From positions 61,420 to 125,419 of the forward strand of contig CALEZT010000272.1 of NCBI GenBank assembly GCA_937927975.1: a stretch of DNA of 64,000 nt. The letters are read 5' to 3'. Below the pieces are notes generated by a model, which was given only the letters and a program-made list of their open reading frames with translations, was not told where the DNA came from and did not search any database. The stretch comes from an uncultured Phycisphaerales bacterium (GTDB lineage Bacteria; Planctomycetota; Phycisphaerae; Sedimentisphaerales; Anaerobacaceae). Shown here piece after piece: positions 7,796-18,977 of the stretch (its first letter is position 1; each line of letters begins with the position of its first letter). The position numbers were made by a program, and so were the translations under genes.

Positions 7796-8536
7796 ATGGG
7801 ACCCATATTGTATGGCCTGATGAAACTTCAGAGTGTCGAGAACCGCCTGCGGGCCGCTAAGGCCAAGCTGTCCCGCAGCAGAAGAAGCGTCATTATCCAG
7901 GAGAACCAGGTTCGGAGCCTGCAAAACGCTCTGGAAGCCAAGAGGGAAGAGCTGCAACTGACGAAGGTGCAGTCCGGTCGTCTCGAACTGGAGCTCAAGA
8001 CGCGGGACCAGGAGGTCAGCAAACTCAGAGCCGCGCTGAACACCGCCAAGAGCAACAAGGAGTACGCCGCGGTGCTGACGCAATTGAACACGACCCGGGC
8101 GGACAATTCCAAGCTGGAAACGCAGATTCTTGAACTGATGAAAGCCGTGGAGACGGACGAAACCGAGTGCAAGAACATCCAGCGGCAGATCGAAGAGCAG
8201 AAGCAGTTGCTCGATCAGACGCGAAAGTCGGCCGAAGCGTCCGCTGTCGAGCACGAGGCGGAGATCGCCAAGATCCAGGCGGAGTGGAACGAAGCGGCCA
8301 AGGCGATCCCGCCGGAACCGCTGAAGGTCTTCAAACGCGTGGCTGAGACGTACGATGGCGAGGCCGTGACGCAGGTCGAGGAGCAGGAGGGTCGGCACGC
8401 CGCCTACAGTTGCGGCGGTTGTTTCATGGGCGTGACCGCCGAGAGCGTGAACCTGCTGATGACCAAGGACGACCTCATTCGCTGCCCGAACTGCACGCGG
8501 ATTCTCGTGCTCAGCAGCGCTCAGATGCACGTATGA
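7796..8536 (+). CDS. Coiled-coil protein with C-terminal zinc ribbon (CT398/DUF164-like)
   Basis: A 246-residue protein. Residues about 10-180 form a long helical coiled coil (LMKLQSVENRLRAAKAKLSR onward, rich in E, K, Q, L), and the C-terminus holds a C4 zinc ribbon: CGGC near residue 206 and CPNC near 230. This matches the bacterial C4-type zinc-ribbon family typified by Chlamydia CT398, whose function is not settled. AGGAGA precedes the ATG. Its stop overlaps the start of the RNase H-PurN gene as ATGA, so the two are translated together; pairing of this family with RNase H genes is something I recall from other genomes but cannot check here. Confidence 0.85.
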   Translation: MGPILYGLMKLQSVENRLRAAKAKLSRSRRSVIIQENQVRSLQNALEAKREELQLTKVQSGRLELELKTRDQEVSKLRAALNTAKSNKEYAAVLTQLNTTRADNSKLETQILELMKAVETDETECKNIQRQIEEQKQLLDQTRKSAEASAVEHEAEIAKIQAEWNEAAKAIPPEPLKVFKRVAETYDGEAVTQVEEQEGRHAAYSCGGCFMGVTAESVNLLMTKDDLIRCPNCTRILVLSSAQMHV

Positions 8537-9624
8537 GAGCCGTTGCCCACACCGACGGCGGCAGCCGGGGCAACCCGGGACCGGCCGCGGCCGGTTTTGT
8601 GCTGGAAGACGAAGCCGGCAGGAAGCTCCGGGCGAAGGCCTTCTTTCTCGGCCAGGCCACCAACAACGTCGCGGAATACACCGCCCTGGTCCGGGCTTTG
8701 GAGGCGGCCAGGCAGATGGGCGTCTTGGATCTCACCGTATACACCGACAGTGAGCTGATGGTCCGCCAGATCCAGGGTCAGTACAAGGTCAAGAGCGGCC
8801 TGATCCAGCCTTTGTTCGAGCAGGTCCAGGAACTGCGGTCCGGTTTTGCCAGTTGCCTCGTCGTGCACGTAACTCGCGACAAGAACACGGAGGCCGACCG
8901 GCTCGTCAACAAGGCCCTGGACGCCGGAGAGGACATCGAGGAGAGCGTTCCGGCCCAGACCCCGAGTCCCAGGACCGGCAAGCAAAGGGGGGCTTGTCGC
9001 AAGAAGCTCCGTCTGGGCGTTCTCATCAGCGGCGGCGGGCGAACCCTGCTCAACCTCCTGGAGTGCATCAAACGTGGCGAGTTGAACGCAGAAGTGTCGG
9101 TGGTCATCAGCTCGCTCTCGACCGTCGCAGGCGTCGAACGGGCCCGCAACGCGGGACTGCCTGTGAAGGTGATCCGGCGGAAGGACCATTCGGACCTCGA
9201 TGCGTTCAGCGCCAAGCTGGATGAGGAGTTGGCCGCAGCGAACGTGGATCTGGTCGTCCAGGGCGGTTGGCTGTGCCTCTGGAAGATCCCGCCGCGATAC
9301 GAGAACCGCGTGATGAACATCCATCCGGCCCTGTTGCCCAGCTTCGGAGGCCAGGGAATGTGGGGCCACCACGTGCACGAGGCGGTGTTGGCCGCCGGCT
9401 GCAAGGTCAGCGGGTGCACCGTCCACTTCTGCACCAACGAGTACGACCGAGGTCCGATCATCGTGCAGCGGACCTGTCCTGTCCTCGACGACGACACCGC
9501 CGACACCCTGGCCGAGCGGGTCTTCGAGCAGGAATGTCTGGCCTACCCCGAGGCGATCGGGTTCTTCGTGGAAGGCCGGCTGCGGGTCGATGGAAACCGC
9601 GTGAGGATCAAACGCGATAGATGA
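8533..9624 (+). CDS. RNase HI - glycinamide ribonucleotide formyltransferase (PurN) fusion
   Basis: A single 363-residue frame with two complete enzyme domains. Residues 1 to about 130 are RNase HI: HTDGGSRGNPG (first catalytic Asp), NNVAEYTAL (Glu) and YTDSELMV (Asp). A basic linker follows (PSPRTGKQRGACRKK). Residues about 157-355 are a formyltransferase: GVLISGGGRTLLNLLE (phosphate loop), MNIHPALLPSF (catalytic Asn and His), GGQGMWGHHVHEAVL and NEYDRGPII (catalytic Asp). PurN uses 10-formyl-THF to formylate GAR in purine synthesis; RNase H cuts RNA in RNA-DNA hybrids. All catalytic residues appear present in both halves. The ATG at 8533 overlaps the zinc-ribbon stop. A fusion of these two activities is unusual. 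Confidence 0.9.
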   Translation: MRAVAHTDGGSRGNPGPAAAGFVLEDEAGRKLRAKAFFLGQATNNVAEYTALVRALEAARQMGVLDLTVYTDSELMVRQIQGQYKVKSGLIQPLFEQVQELRSGFASCLVVHVTRDKNTEADRLVNKALDAGEDIEESVPAQTPSPRTGKQRGACRKKLRLGVLISGGGRTLLNLLECIKRGELNAEVSVVISSLSTVAGVERARNAGLPVKVIRRKDHSDLDAFSAKLDEELAAANVDLVVQGGWLCLWKIPPRYENRVMNIHPALLPSFGGQGMWGHHVHEAVLAAGCKVSGCTVHFCTNEYDRGPIIVQRTCPVLDDDTADTLAERVFEQECLAYPEAIGFFVEGRLRVDGNRVRIKRDR

Positions 9625-9691
9625 CGCCGCGAGGTGGCTGCTCGGCTTTGCTCCTCGGTCTTCTGCGGCACACCTGAATCTCTTCTTCCCG

Positions 9692-9735
9692 AAAAAGAAC
9701 AGGCCGTGCATCCTGGATCGGACGCACGGCCTGTT
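9692..9735 (-). terminator. Terminator of clpC, possibly bidirectional
   Basis: Arms AACAGGCCGTGC (9698-9709) and its complement (9724-9735) form a 12-bp stem. On the minus strand the stem is followed by CTTTTT, fitting the end of clpC 35 bases upstream. On the plus strand it could also stop the convergent RNase H-PurN transcript, though with a weak T-run. Confidence 0.8.
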
Positions 9736-9769
9736 TGGGTCTTCATAAGGGCCGAATAGGCCTTTCTTG

Positions 9770-12277
<2,508 letters not shown>

Positions 12278-12812
12278 TTCGTCTATGACCTACTCCAATA
12301 GAATGCCAGTGTCCCTTCGTTCGTTACGGCTTCACATCGCCCGGTTTTCCGATGGCGTTCATCTTATCCCACAATCCCGCCACGTTGTCAACTGGGCCAG
12401 CCCGGCATGGCTGGGGAGTTCGGACAAAATGACGAAGATCAGATTACTTGCATCGTACGACCAACCATTATATGACGCAGGATACCTCCGTGTTCGTGCC
12501 GCGAAGGGGGCTCCAACCCCGATATTCAGGTATCGGCAAAATCCATTGGAAACTTTCCCTCATGTCCAGGCAAAAACATAACCTCTGAAGGCCTCAGCAC
12601 TTTCGGCGTGAAAACGGTCGCAGATGCGCGTGTCGGCCCCCGGCGTGCCGGAAGCGCCCCCAGAAAGCGGTGAAAAACCGAGAACCCCCAACCCTGGCGA
12701 AAGCTCCCCGCCTCCCGGTCGGAGGCGAGATCGCCAATCCGTTCCAACCCCCTGGGCCGTCAGATACCCGGCCCGAAATCCCTCCCCCGGCGGTCTTGCC
12801 GCCGGCGGGCGA
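12278..12812. other. Gene-poor 535-base stretch upstream of clpC
   Basis: The left third holds the clpC leader and promoter. The rest (about 12400-12810) shows no credible frame: the open frames have poor composition, no ribosome site and no recognised motif. I see nothing else I can support. Confidence 0.5.
12363..12391 (-). promoter_or_regulatory. clpC promoter, sigma70-like
   Basis: A consensus -35 TTGACA (12386-12391) is followed after 17 bp by GATAAG (12363-12368), four of six matches to the -10. It predicts a transcript start near 12356 and a leader of about 80 nt. No CtsR heptad repeat or CIRCE element is visible. Confidence 0.6.
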
Positions 12813-13094
12813 TCACCCCTGTTCCTCGTTGTTGCGGGGCGTATCCTCCAGCAACTTCCGCAGGTAGGTGTTCTCCCGGCGGGTCGCCTCCAGATCGAAC
12901 GCCTGGTACTTGATGCAGACTCGCAGGTAGTCCAGGAGCTCCTGGAGCGTGGTGATGCTCTTCTGGAGCTGTTTGCGGTTGCTCTCGGCCTGTTTGGCCA
13001 GATCGGCCAGTTTCGCCTGGTTCAGATCGACGGAGTTCTCTCCGAACTGCTTGGCCAACTCGTTCAACGCGCCCTCAAGACTGGCTTCGTCCAT
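12813..13094 (-). CDS. Small coiled-coil hypothetical protein
   Basis: A 93-residue, highly helical, charged protein with no recognised family. The middle (LADLAKQAESNRKQLQKSIT onward to LRKLLEDTP) has heptad-like hydrophobic spacing, consistent with a dimeric coiled coil; there is no signal peptide or membrane helix, so it should be cytoplasmic. The ATG at 13094 is preferred over the one at 13130 because GGAGGA lies 6-7 nt upstream. A TATAAT box on the same strand lies 63 bp upstream, so it is likely a single-gene transcript. The function is unknown. Confidence 0.7.
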   Translation of the reverse strand: MDEASLEGALNELAKQFGENSVDLNQAKLADLAKQAESNRKQLQKSITTLQELLDYLRVCIKYQAFDLEATRRENTYLRKLLEDTPRNNEEQG

Positions 13095-13156
13095 TGCATC
13101 CTCCTCCGGGAAATTACTTCTTATGAGCATGGCGGTGGTTCCGAAACCGTAGGTGT

Positions 13157-13162
13157 ATTATA
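13157..13162 (-). promoter_or_regulatory. -10 box for the coiled-coil gene
   Basis: Perfect TATAAT on the minus strand, 63 bases before the ATG at 13094. The -35 region is poor. Confidence 0.45.
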
Positions 13163-13416
13163 GCAGATCGAAGGGGGGCGAAGGAAGCCCATTGCCGCCA
13201 TTTTCGCCTGTACGGCGGGGGTTGGACGTCAGAAAGGATGAAATTCAGTGCGAGTTTGTCGTCAGTAGGGGTTGCGACCGATGTGCCGAGCGGTGCGTCC
13301 GTGCCGATTGTGCGGGTCCTTCAAATTCTCTCCTTCGCGTTATACGGAACTTGCAGCAACGACGTCTCTACCCTTAGATGGGCCATCTGGCGGAGCACTG
13401 TATTCTCGGACGACCG

Positions 13417-13959
13417 ATGCACGACGACACCATCTTAGTGAGAAAGGCGTCACAGGGGTGCAAGGACTCTCTGCGCCGGATCTACGAGACGCACAAGGAC
13501 CCTCTGCTCACGGTGGCTCGGGCCCTGACCGGCAGCCGAAGCCTGGCCGAGGACATCGTGCACGACGTCTTCGTGGCGTTCGCCCGAAGCGTGCCGAGAC
13601 TGCGGCTGACCGGCAGTCTGCGGAGCTACCTGTGCGCCGGCGTGTGCAACCGGGTCCGCGACCTGGCCCGGACCGAGATTCGCCACCGGCGCAATGGAGA
13701 TCGCGTGAGCCATCGGCCGCCCGAGGCCCCGGCTCCGGACGCGTCGGTCGCGGCCGCCGAGCTGGAGGGCCGCCTGCGGGCGGCGCTGGAGCAGGTGCCC
13801 CTGGATCAGCGGGAGGTCCTGCTCCTGCGAACCCAGGCGGGCCTGTCTTTCGAGGAGATCGGACGCCATCAGGGGATCTCCGCCAACACCGCCCGCGGGC
13901 GGTATCGATACGGAATCGACAAACTGCGGTCGCTATTGAATAGCGAGTCGGAACCATGA
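13417..13959 (+). CDS. ECF RNA polymerase sigma factor
   Basis: A 180-residue sigma70-family factor of the extracytoplasmic-function type. Region 2 spans about residues 8-75 (VRKASQGCKDSLRRIYETHK, then AEDIVHDVFVAFARSV) and region 4 spans about 115-175 (LEQVPLDQREVLLLRTQAGL, then SFEEIGRHQGISANTARGRY helix-turn-helix). ATG at 13417 gives the typical MHDDTILVRKASQG start; an in-frame ATG at 13378 adds 13 unlikely residues and neither has a clear ribosome site. Its stop overlaps the start of the giant membrane protein as ATGA, so the two form a regulator-partner pair in which the partner probably senses or anchors. Confidence 0.9.
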   Translation: MHDDTILVRKASQGCKDSLRRIYETHKDPLLTVARALTGSRSLAEDIVHDVFVAFARSVPRLRLTGSLRSYLCAGVCNRVRDLARTEIRHRRNGDRVSHRPPEAPAPDASVAAAELEGRLRAALEQVPLDQREVLLLRTQAGLSFEEIGRHQGISANTARGRYRYGIDKLRSLLNSESEP

Positions 13960-16900
13960 GACCGGCAGACAACATAGAGCAGCTTCTCACCGAGCTTCGG
14001 GACCGAACCTCGGCGTCCTTCGATCAGCGGACGCTGTCGGCGATGTTCTCGGCCCTGGACACATCTATTACTAGCGGAACCCCCGCCCGTTCGTGGCGGG
14101 ATACAGGGAGAGCGATCATGCAAAGTCGAATCACAAAACTCGCCGTGGCGGCGGTCCTGGCATTGGCCGTCCTGCTGCTGGCCCGGCATCTGTCCGGAGG
14201 CGAAAAGCCGGCCGGGCCGGGAGAGAAGAATGCCCCCATTGCGCGCGTGCCCGATAGTCAACAGTCCCCTGTCCCGGTCCTCGATGAACTCCGGCAGACG
14301 GCTCAGAGGCTCGCCCAGGAACTGGACAACGCCCGGGATCTTTTCACCGCAGGGGATACGAAGGGATTGCTCGGCCTGCTCGATACGGGATTGGATCAGA
14401 CCAAGATCGCGGTGGCCGGGTATCTGGGCCAGATGAAAGAGGAATCGGCGCTCCCGGCCCTGCAATGGCTCGCCGACCGCTGGCAGGGCCCCGCCGACGA
14501 CAACCCCTTCCGCAAGAGCATCGAACAGATCCGAAGCGATGCGTCTCAACAGCAGGGGATTGGCGGCGAAGGACGGACGGAGGCGGGGATGTCTGCCGAC
14601 GTTCGCCCGCGCACGATCACGGTATTCGTCCGTCGCAAGGGCACAGAGACCCCGATTCCCGACGCCGAGATACAGACGTTTGTTCAAGGCGAGACGGAGA
14701 ACCGCAGGCACGCCGTCGACGAGAAGGGGTCATTTGTCCTGGACCTGGCCGGCCAGACGCCCGAGTACGTAAGAATCGGGGCCCGTGCCCAGGGATATGT
14801 CAGGCAGGTCGTGGAACTCTGGGATGTGCGAGGTCCGAGCCTTCCCAGGGTCGTCCATCTCTCGCTGGAGGCAGGGGCCGTCATCGGGGGCACAGTGCAG
14901 AACAAGACCGGCCAGGCAGTCAAGGGGGCGGTTGTCGAGGTGTTCAGCCTTGACCGACAGCCGGCCGAGTTCGAGCAACCTCGCGACAGCATACACATCG
15001 AGCTGACGACCGATGAGCAGGGCCGGTGGCGGTCGGACGAGGTGCCCGCCAAGCTGGATATGCTCTCCATGAATATACGTCATCCTCAGTTCGCTGACAC
15101 GCATTTCTCAATGCCCCGCGATCTGAAGCTCGAGGATCTCCGGGATCAGCGTGCTGTGATGGTCTTGAACGACGGTCTCAGGGTTACCGGACGCGTAACC
15201 GACGAGGCAGGGACACCCGTCGCGGGAGCCGGTCTGATGGCGGGCAGCAGTTGGTACTCCGGCCAGTGGACGGAAACCGACGAAGCAGGTTGTTTTCGTT
15301 TCGAACCCCTGACGATCGCGCCTCTGAACGGCACCGTTTCTTTGACGGTTCAAGCTCCCGGCTTCGCCCCGCAGCGGAAGGAGTTGTCTGTGGACGCGGA
15401 TCTTGGTTCCGTGGACTTCGTCCTCAGGCCGGCCAGACGGCTCCTCGGGCGGATTCTCGATTCGGAGGGCAAGCCCGTGGCGGGTGTTTCCGTTTCCGCC
15501 GACGACTGGAATGGCTCCAACACGATCAAGTGGCGGGTACAGACCGATCCCAACGGGATGTTCACATGGGACTACCCGCCCGCCGATGCGATCGCAATCT
15601 CTCTGTATAAGGCTGGGTACGCCAGTTCGCAGCGCCGTGTCGTGGCCGACGACCAGGAACAGACCTTCGTTCTCGCCCGGGCGATCACGATTCGGGGTAC
15701 TGTGACCGACAGTCGGACCGGTGAGCCGATTCGCCACTTCAAGGTGGTGCCGGGAACGCCGTCGGAGTACGGTAGCAGCAGCATCTCATGGAACACGTCG
15801 TATACCTCGACCAAGTGGTTTACCGACGGCCGCTATTGCTATGAGGTTCTCTCCAGGGCCTCGGCCTACGCCGTTCGCATCGAAGCGGAAGGGTATGCGT
15901 CCCAGGAATCCGGTCTGGTCGAGCCGAATGAGCAGGGCGCCGTCCTTGACTTCGTTCTGTCTCGGAGTCAGGGAGAAGAGGGCCCCTCCGGCTACGTGTT
16001 CGACGCCAACGCGTGCCCGGTCGCGGGGGCGCACGTAGTCTGGAGCGAGACGGTCTTGATCTACGACGGGCGAGCCGACGTGCAAGGTCGTGTTTACACG
16101 ACGACCGACAAGGACGGACATTTCGCGTTCAAAGCCGCCGACGGGCGAGACATGCTCCCCAGCGGAAGTGGTCGAACCCCGTTCCTAGCCATCTGCGATC
16201 AGGGGATAGGCGGGGCCTCCTGTGAAGAGCTTGCTCGAGATGGGTTCATCATGCTCAAGCCCTGGGCTCGCGTGGAAGGTCAGTGGCGGATCGGCAGCAG
16301 ACCAGCGGCCCATCAGGAACTGTCTCTCTGGTTCTGGCACGATCAGGCTCTTCCACAGGCCGGCATGGATGTAATGAAGGCGGTGACAGACGAAGACGGC
16401 CGGTTCGTGTTCGAGAAGGTTTATCCCGGCAAGTTCACGCTGTACAATGAAATTCTCTGGGCCACGCCAGGCCGCACGCTGGAGGTGGTCGTTGGTGGAG
16501 ACGGCCGAATTGTCAAAGGTGAACTGGTCATGCCGGTCGCATCGGACGTCCCCATCCGGACCGGTCTGACGGTTGTTCCGGCGAACGTCCCGCTTCCGTT
16601 CGACAGGATCCCCAAGCCGCCGGGATATGAACGGCTGAGTTTCGACGAGGTCCGCGCATGGCTGGAACGGTTTAGCGACAGCCCCGAAGGCAAGGCCTAC
16701 TTGAAGTGGCTCAGCCAGACGGACGCCCGGAGTTTCAAGCACCTGCGCGTCGACATGGACGATCGGTCCAGATTCCATGTGGACAATGTCGAACCCGGCG
16801 TTTACATCTTGCGTGGCGAGGTCAAGAGTGGCGGATTCTATGACGGTCGCGTGATGGGAGTCGCCCCTGGGCAGGAGCATCTGCTGTCAAAGCTGATCGG

Positions 16901-17456
16901 ATCCGTCTGGCACGAGTTCGAGGTTCCGCCGCTGGCGAGCGATAGCGATCTGGATATCCCGCTCGACCTGGGCGCGCTGCCCGTGCGACCAGCGACCACG
17001 CCTCGGCCGGGCGATCCGGCCCCGGATTTCGATCTGCCGACCTTTGGGGAAGGCCGCATCCGCCTGGCGGACTACCGGGGCAAGGTGGTCCTGGTGACTT
17101 TCTTCATGGCCGATTGTCTCCACACGTATCCGCAGGGTCGGGAGGAACTGAAGGCCGCCCATCAGCGTTTTCACGAGGACGCTCGCTATGCCCAGATCGG
17201 CCTGTTCTTCGAGAGCTACCCTCTGCTGGCCAAGAAGGCCTCGGACGAGGCACAGTTGAGCTGGCCTCTTGGACTGATCTGGGAACACAGCGGCAGGGAG
17301 ACCAGAGAGTACGCCCTCCCCTCCATGGCGTTATGGAATGTCGTGATCGACGCTCAGGGGAGGATCTTCGCCAGGGACCTCTCCGGCGAGACGCTGGAAT
17401 CGGCGATTGACGCCGCACTCCGAACCGTCCGGCGAAGACCCTGGATCGACCGCTGA
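13956..17456 (+). CDS. Large anchored protein with carboxypeptidase-regulatory repeats and C-terminal redoxin domain
   Basis: A 1166-residue protein translated from an ATGA overlap with the ECF sigma gene. Residues 1-60 are cytoplasmic and could contact the sigma factor; one membrane helix lies at about 61-77 (LAVAAVLALAVLLLA). The long exported part has several beta-rich repeats of the carboxypeptidase-regulatory/CNA-B type (for example GRVTDEAGTPVAGAGL, GRILDSEGKPVAGVSV, GTVTDSRTGEPIRHF), and residues about 1022-1160 form a thioredoxin-like redoxin (APDFDLPTFGEG, YRGKVVLVTFFMADC). The redoxin has one cysteine at the active-site position instead of CxxC, so a peroxidase or structural role is more likely than disulfide exchange. 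It resembles planctomycete sigma-associated proteins; no true anti-sigma motif is evident. Confidence 0.8.
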   Translation: MRPADNIEQLLTELRDRTSASFDQRTLSAMFSALDTSITSGTPARSWRDTGRAIMQSRITKLAVAAVLALAVLLLARHLSGGEKPAGPGEKNAPIARVPDSQQSPVPVLDELRQTAQRLAQELDNARDLFTAGDTKGLLGLLDTGLDQTKIAVAGYLGQMKEESALPALQWLADRWQGPADDNPFRKSIEQIRSDASQQQGIGGEGRTEAGMSADVRPRTITVFVRRKGTETPIPDAEIQTFVQGETENRRHAVDEKGSFVLDLAGQTPEYVRIGARAQGYVRQVVELWDVRGPSLPRVVHLSLEAGAVIGGTVQNKTGQAVKGAVVEVFSLDRQPAEFEQPRDSIHIELTTDEQGRWRSDEVPAKLDMLSMNIRHPQFADTHFSMPRDLKLEDLRDQRAVMVLNDGLRVTGRVTDEAGTPVAGAGLMAGSSWYSGQWTETDEAGCFRFEPLTIAPLNGTVSLTVQAPGFAPQRKELSVDADLGSVDFVLRPARRLLGRILDSEGKPVAGVSVSADDWNGSNTIKWRVQTDPNGMFTWDYPPADAIAISLYKAGYASSQRRVVADDQEQTFVLARAITIRGTVTDSRTGEPIRHFKVVPGTPSEYGSSSISWNTSYTSTKWFTDGRYCYEVLSRASAYAVRIEAEGYASQESGLVEPNEQGAVLDFVLSRSQGEEGPSGYVFDANACPVAGAHVVWSETVLIYDGRADVQGRVYTTTDKDGHFAFKAADGRDMLPSGSGRTPFLAICDQGIGGASCEELARDGFIMLKPWARVEGQWRIGSRPAAHQELSLWFWHDQALPQAGMDVMKAVTDEDGRFVFEKVYPGKFTLYNEILWATPGRTLEVVVGGDGRIVKGELVMPVASDVPIRTGLTVVPANVPLPFDRIPKPPGYERLSFDEVRAWLERFSDSPEGKAYLKWLSQTDARSFKHLRVDMDDRSRFHVDNVEPGVYILRGEVKSGGFYDGRVMGVAPGQEHLLSKLIGSVWHEFEVPPLASDSDLDIPLDLGALPVRPATTPRPGDPAPDFDLPTFGEGRIRLADYRGKVVLVTFFMADCLHTYPQGREELKAAHQRFHEDARYAQIGLFFESYPLLAKKASDEAQLSWPLGLIWEHSGRETREYALPSMALWNVVIDAQGRIFARDLSGETLESAIDAALRTVRRRPWIDR

Positions 17457-17488
17457 CGATCCGTCGCGGGGCTTTCGATACGGTTCGC

Positions 17489-18757
17489 TCAGGACTGCGG
17501 GTTCGTCACGCGGCCGAGGAATAGGATGCTGCCGGTGGTCTTGTCGCGGATCAGGAAGAGGAACGGGCGGTCGGCGCGGAAGATCGGCGGCAGCTCGGGC
17601 GCGACGGAAGTCAGCTTCATGACCACGCCGGTCGCGGCGGCGGCTTCCGTGCCTTCCTCGTTCACGTCCACGTAGGCCTGGTGGACCACCGCGGAGATGA
17701 ACAGATCCCGCTGGCCGGTCATGCCGGAGAAGTCGGCGTTTTTCGAGAACGCCTCGGTCATGCCCATCGCCCGCAGGACGCTGTCCATGGCGAACTTGCT
17801 GGTCATTCTGAACTTGGGGATCGTGACAATCACGTCCCGCGTGGCGATGGCGTCCAGCCACTGGGCCAGGCTCTCAGCGGTCAGGTCCGCCTCCAGCTTG
17901 CCGATTCCGTCGATCTCCTTCGGCAGCAGGATGACCATCGACAGGTCTTCGCCTGTGTAGGCCATTTCGAGCACTTGCAGCTTGTCGGTCTCGGCATAGC
18001 CGAACGATGCCTCCTGGATCATCATGGGGACCTGGACCGAGCCGCCGCCAGGCAGCGTGAACGGTTCGACCCTCGTCTGTTCCGGCTTGAACTTGCGGGC
18101 CCAGTTGCCCTTGAAGTAGATCGCGTTGGTCAGCACCAGACGCGTCGCGGGGTCCACCACGCCCCGGCCCAGGAGGTTCTTGATCTTGCCGGCGGTCTGT
18201 TTTTCCACCCAGTCGTTGATCGCCTGGCGGGAGTTCTCCGTTGCGGTGATGAAGTCCAGTTCCTTGAGGGTCCCGCCGTAGTGCCTTTCCACAAGCGAGG
18301 TGAACGAGCGAAGGAACTTGTGGTCCTTCTGCCCCCAGAGGGCGTTGGCGACACGGAGTTCGTATTTGTTCCGACGGCCGCGATTGTTGAGGTCCTTGAT
18401 GATCCGCCCATAGGCCTGGGCGAACTGCTCCTGCATCAACGGCCCGCGCGTCAGGCCGAGTTCCTGCAGGGCCTGTGCCGAGGTCGGATATCGCAGCGTC
18501 TGGGCCATTTGCTCCTGCGTCGAGCCCTTGGCGCCGGCGTAGGTCATCGCCAGCGCCGTCGAGACGCTGTGCGGCGAGAAGAAGAAGTTCCCAGGGTTGC
18601 CCTCCAGTTGCCGATAGAGTGCAAGAGCGAAGCTGTTGTTGCCCTTGGCCACCAGGGTCGTCTCCTCGCCGACTGCGGTCTGACGCGGCTGGCTCGCGCA
18701 CCCGATGACTGCAATCGACATGACGATCAAAGCTGTCGCAATCCCTCTGGTCAACAT
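17489..18757 (-). CDS. Serpin family lipoprotein
   Basis: A 422-residue serine protease inhibitor with a lipoprotein signal (MLTRGIATALIVMSIAVIGC), so it should be tethered to a membrane facing the periplasm or outside. Serpin landmarks are SFALALYRQL, NFFFSPHSVSTALAMTYAGA, YFKGNWARKFKPEQT, HQAYVDVNEEGTEAAAATG and the C-terminal DRPFLFLIRDKTTGSILFLGRV. The hinge (EEGTEAAAAT) is the small-residue type needed for loop insertion, so it is predicted inhibitory. Counting from the hinge puts P1-P1' near Thr-Ser. The ATG at 18757 has GGAG 8 nt upstream and a TATAAT box about 55 bp upstream. It is convergent with the preceding giant protein gene. Confidence 0.92.
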   Translation of the reverse strand: MLTRGIATALIVMSIAVIGCASQPRQTAVGEETTLVAKGNNSFALALYRQLEGNPGNFFFSPHSVSTALAMTYAGAKGSTQEQMAQTLRYPTSAQALQELGLTRGPLMQEQFAQAYGRIIKDLNNRGRRNKYELRVANALWGQKDHKFLRSFTSLVERHYGGTLKELDFITATENSRQAINDWVEKQTAGKIKNLLGRGVVDPATRLVLTNAIYFKGNWARKFKPEQTRVEPFTLPGGGSVQVPMMIQEASFGYAETDKLQVLEMAYTGEDLSMVILLPKEIDGIGKLEADLTAESLAQWLDAIATRDVIVTIPKFRMTSKFAMDSVLRAMGMTEAFSKNADFSGMTGQRDLFISAVVHQAYVDVNEEGTEAAAATGVVMKLTSVAPELPPIFRADRPFLFLIRDKTTGSILFLGRVTNPQS

Positions 18758-18812
18758 AGCGGAATCTCCTGATCGAGGTTCTTCTTGGCCCCTGTTCGGC
18801 ATTGCGACGGAG

Positions 18813-18818
18813 ATTATA
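18813..18818 (-). promoter_or_regulatory. -10 box for the serpin gene
   Basis: Perfect TATAAT on the minus strand, giving a transcript start near 18806 and a leader of about 50 nt. The -35 is weak. An 8-bp hairpin (18846-18867) lies just upstream. Confidence 0.5.
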
Positions 18819-18977
18819 CCGAATGGGCCGGCCAGCGACAGGGGCATCCCGCGTTTTCCCGCGGGATTTCGTGCTTGAGGTCGCAGCGCGGGGAGGCTAC
18901 GATCTGCATCCGGCCCGGCCGCGTGCGGGGAATCGCCCGCCAGTAGGGGAGGGCCGGACAGTCGCAGGGTGGCCGAT

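Noticed and set aside
12400..12810. Possible gene in the gap upstream of clpC
   Set aside because: Open frames lack ribosome sites, motifs and coding-like composition.
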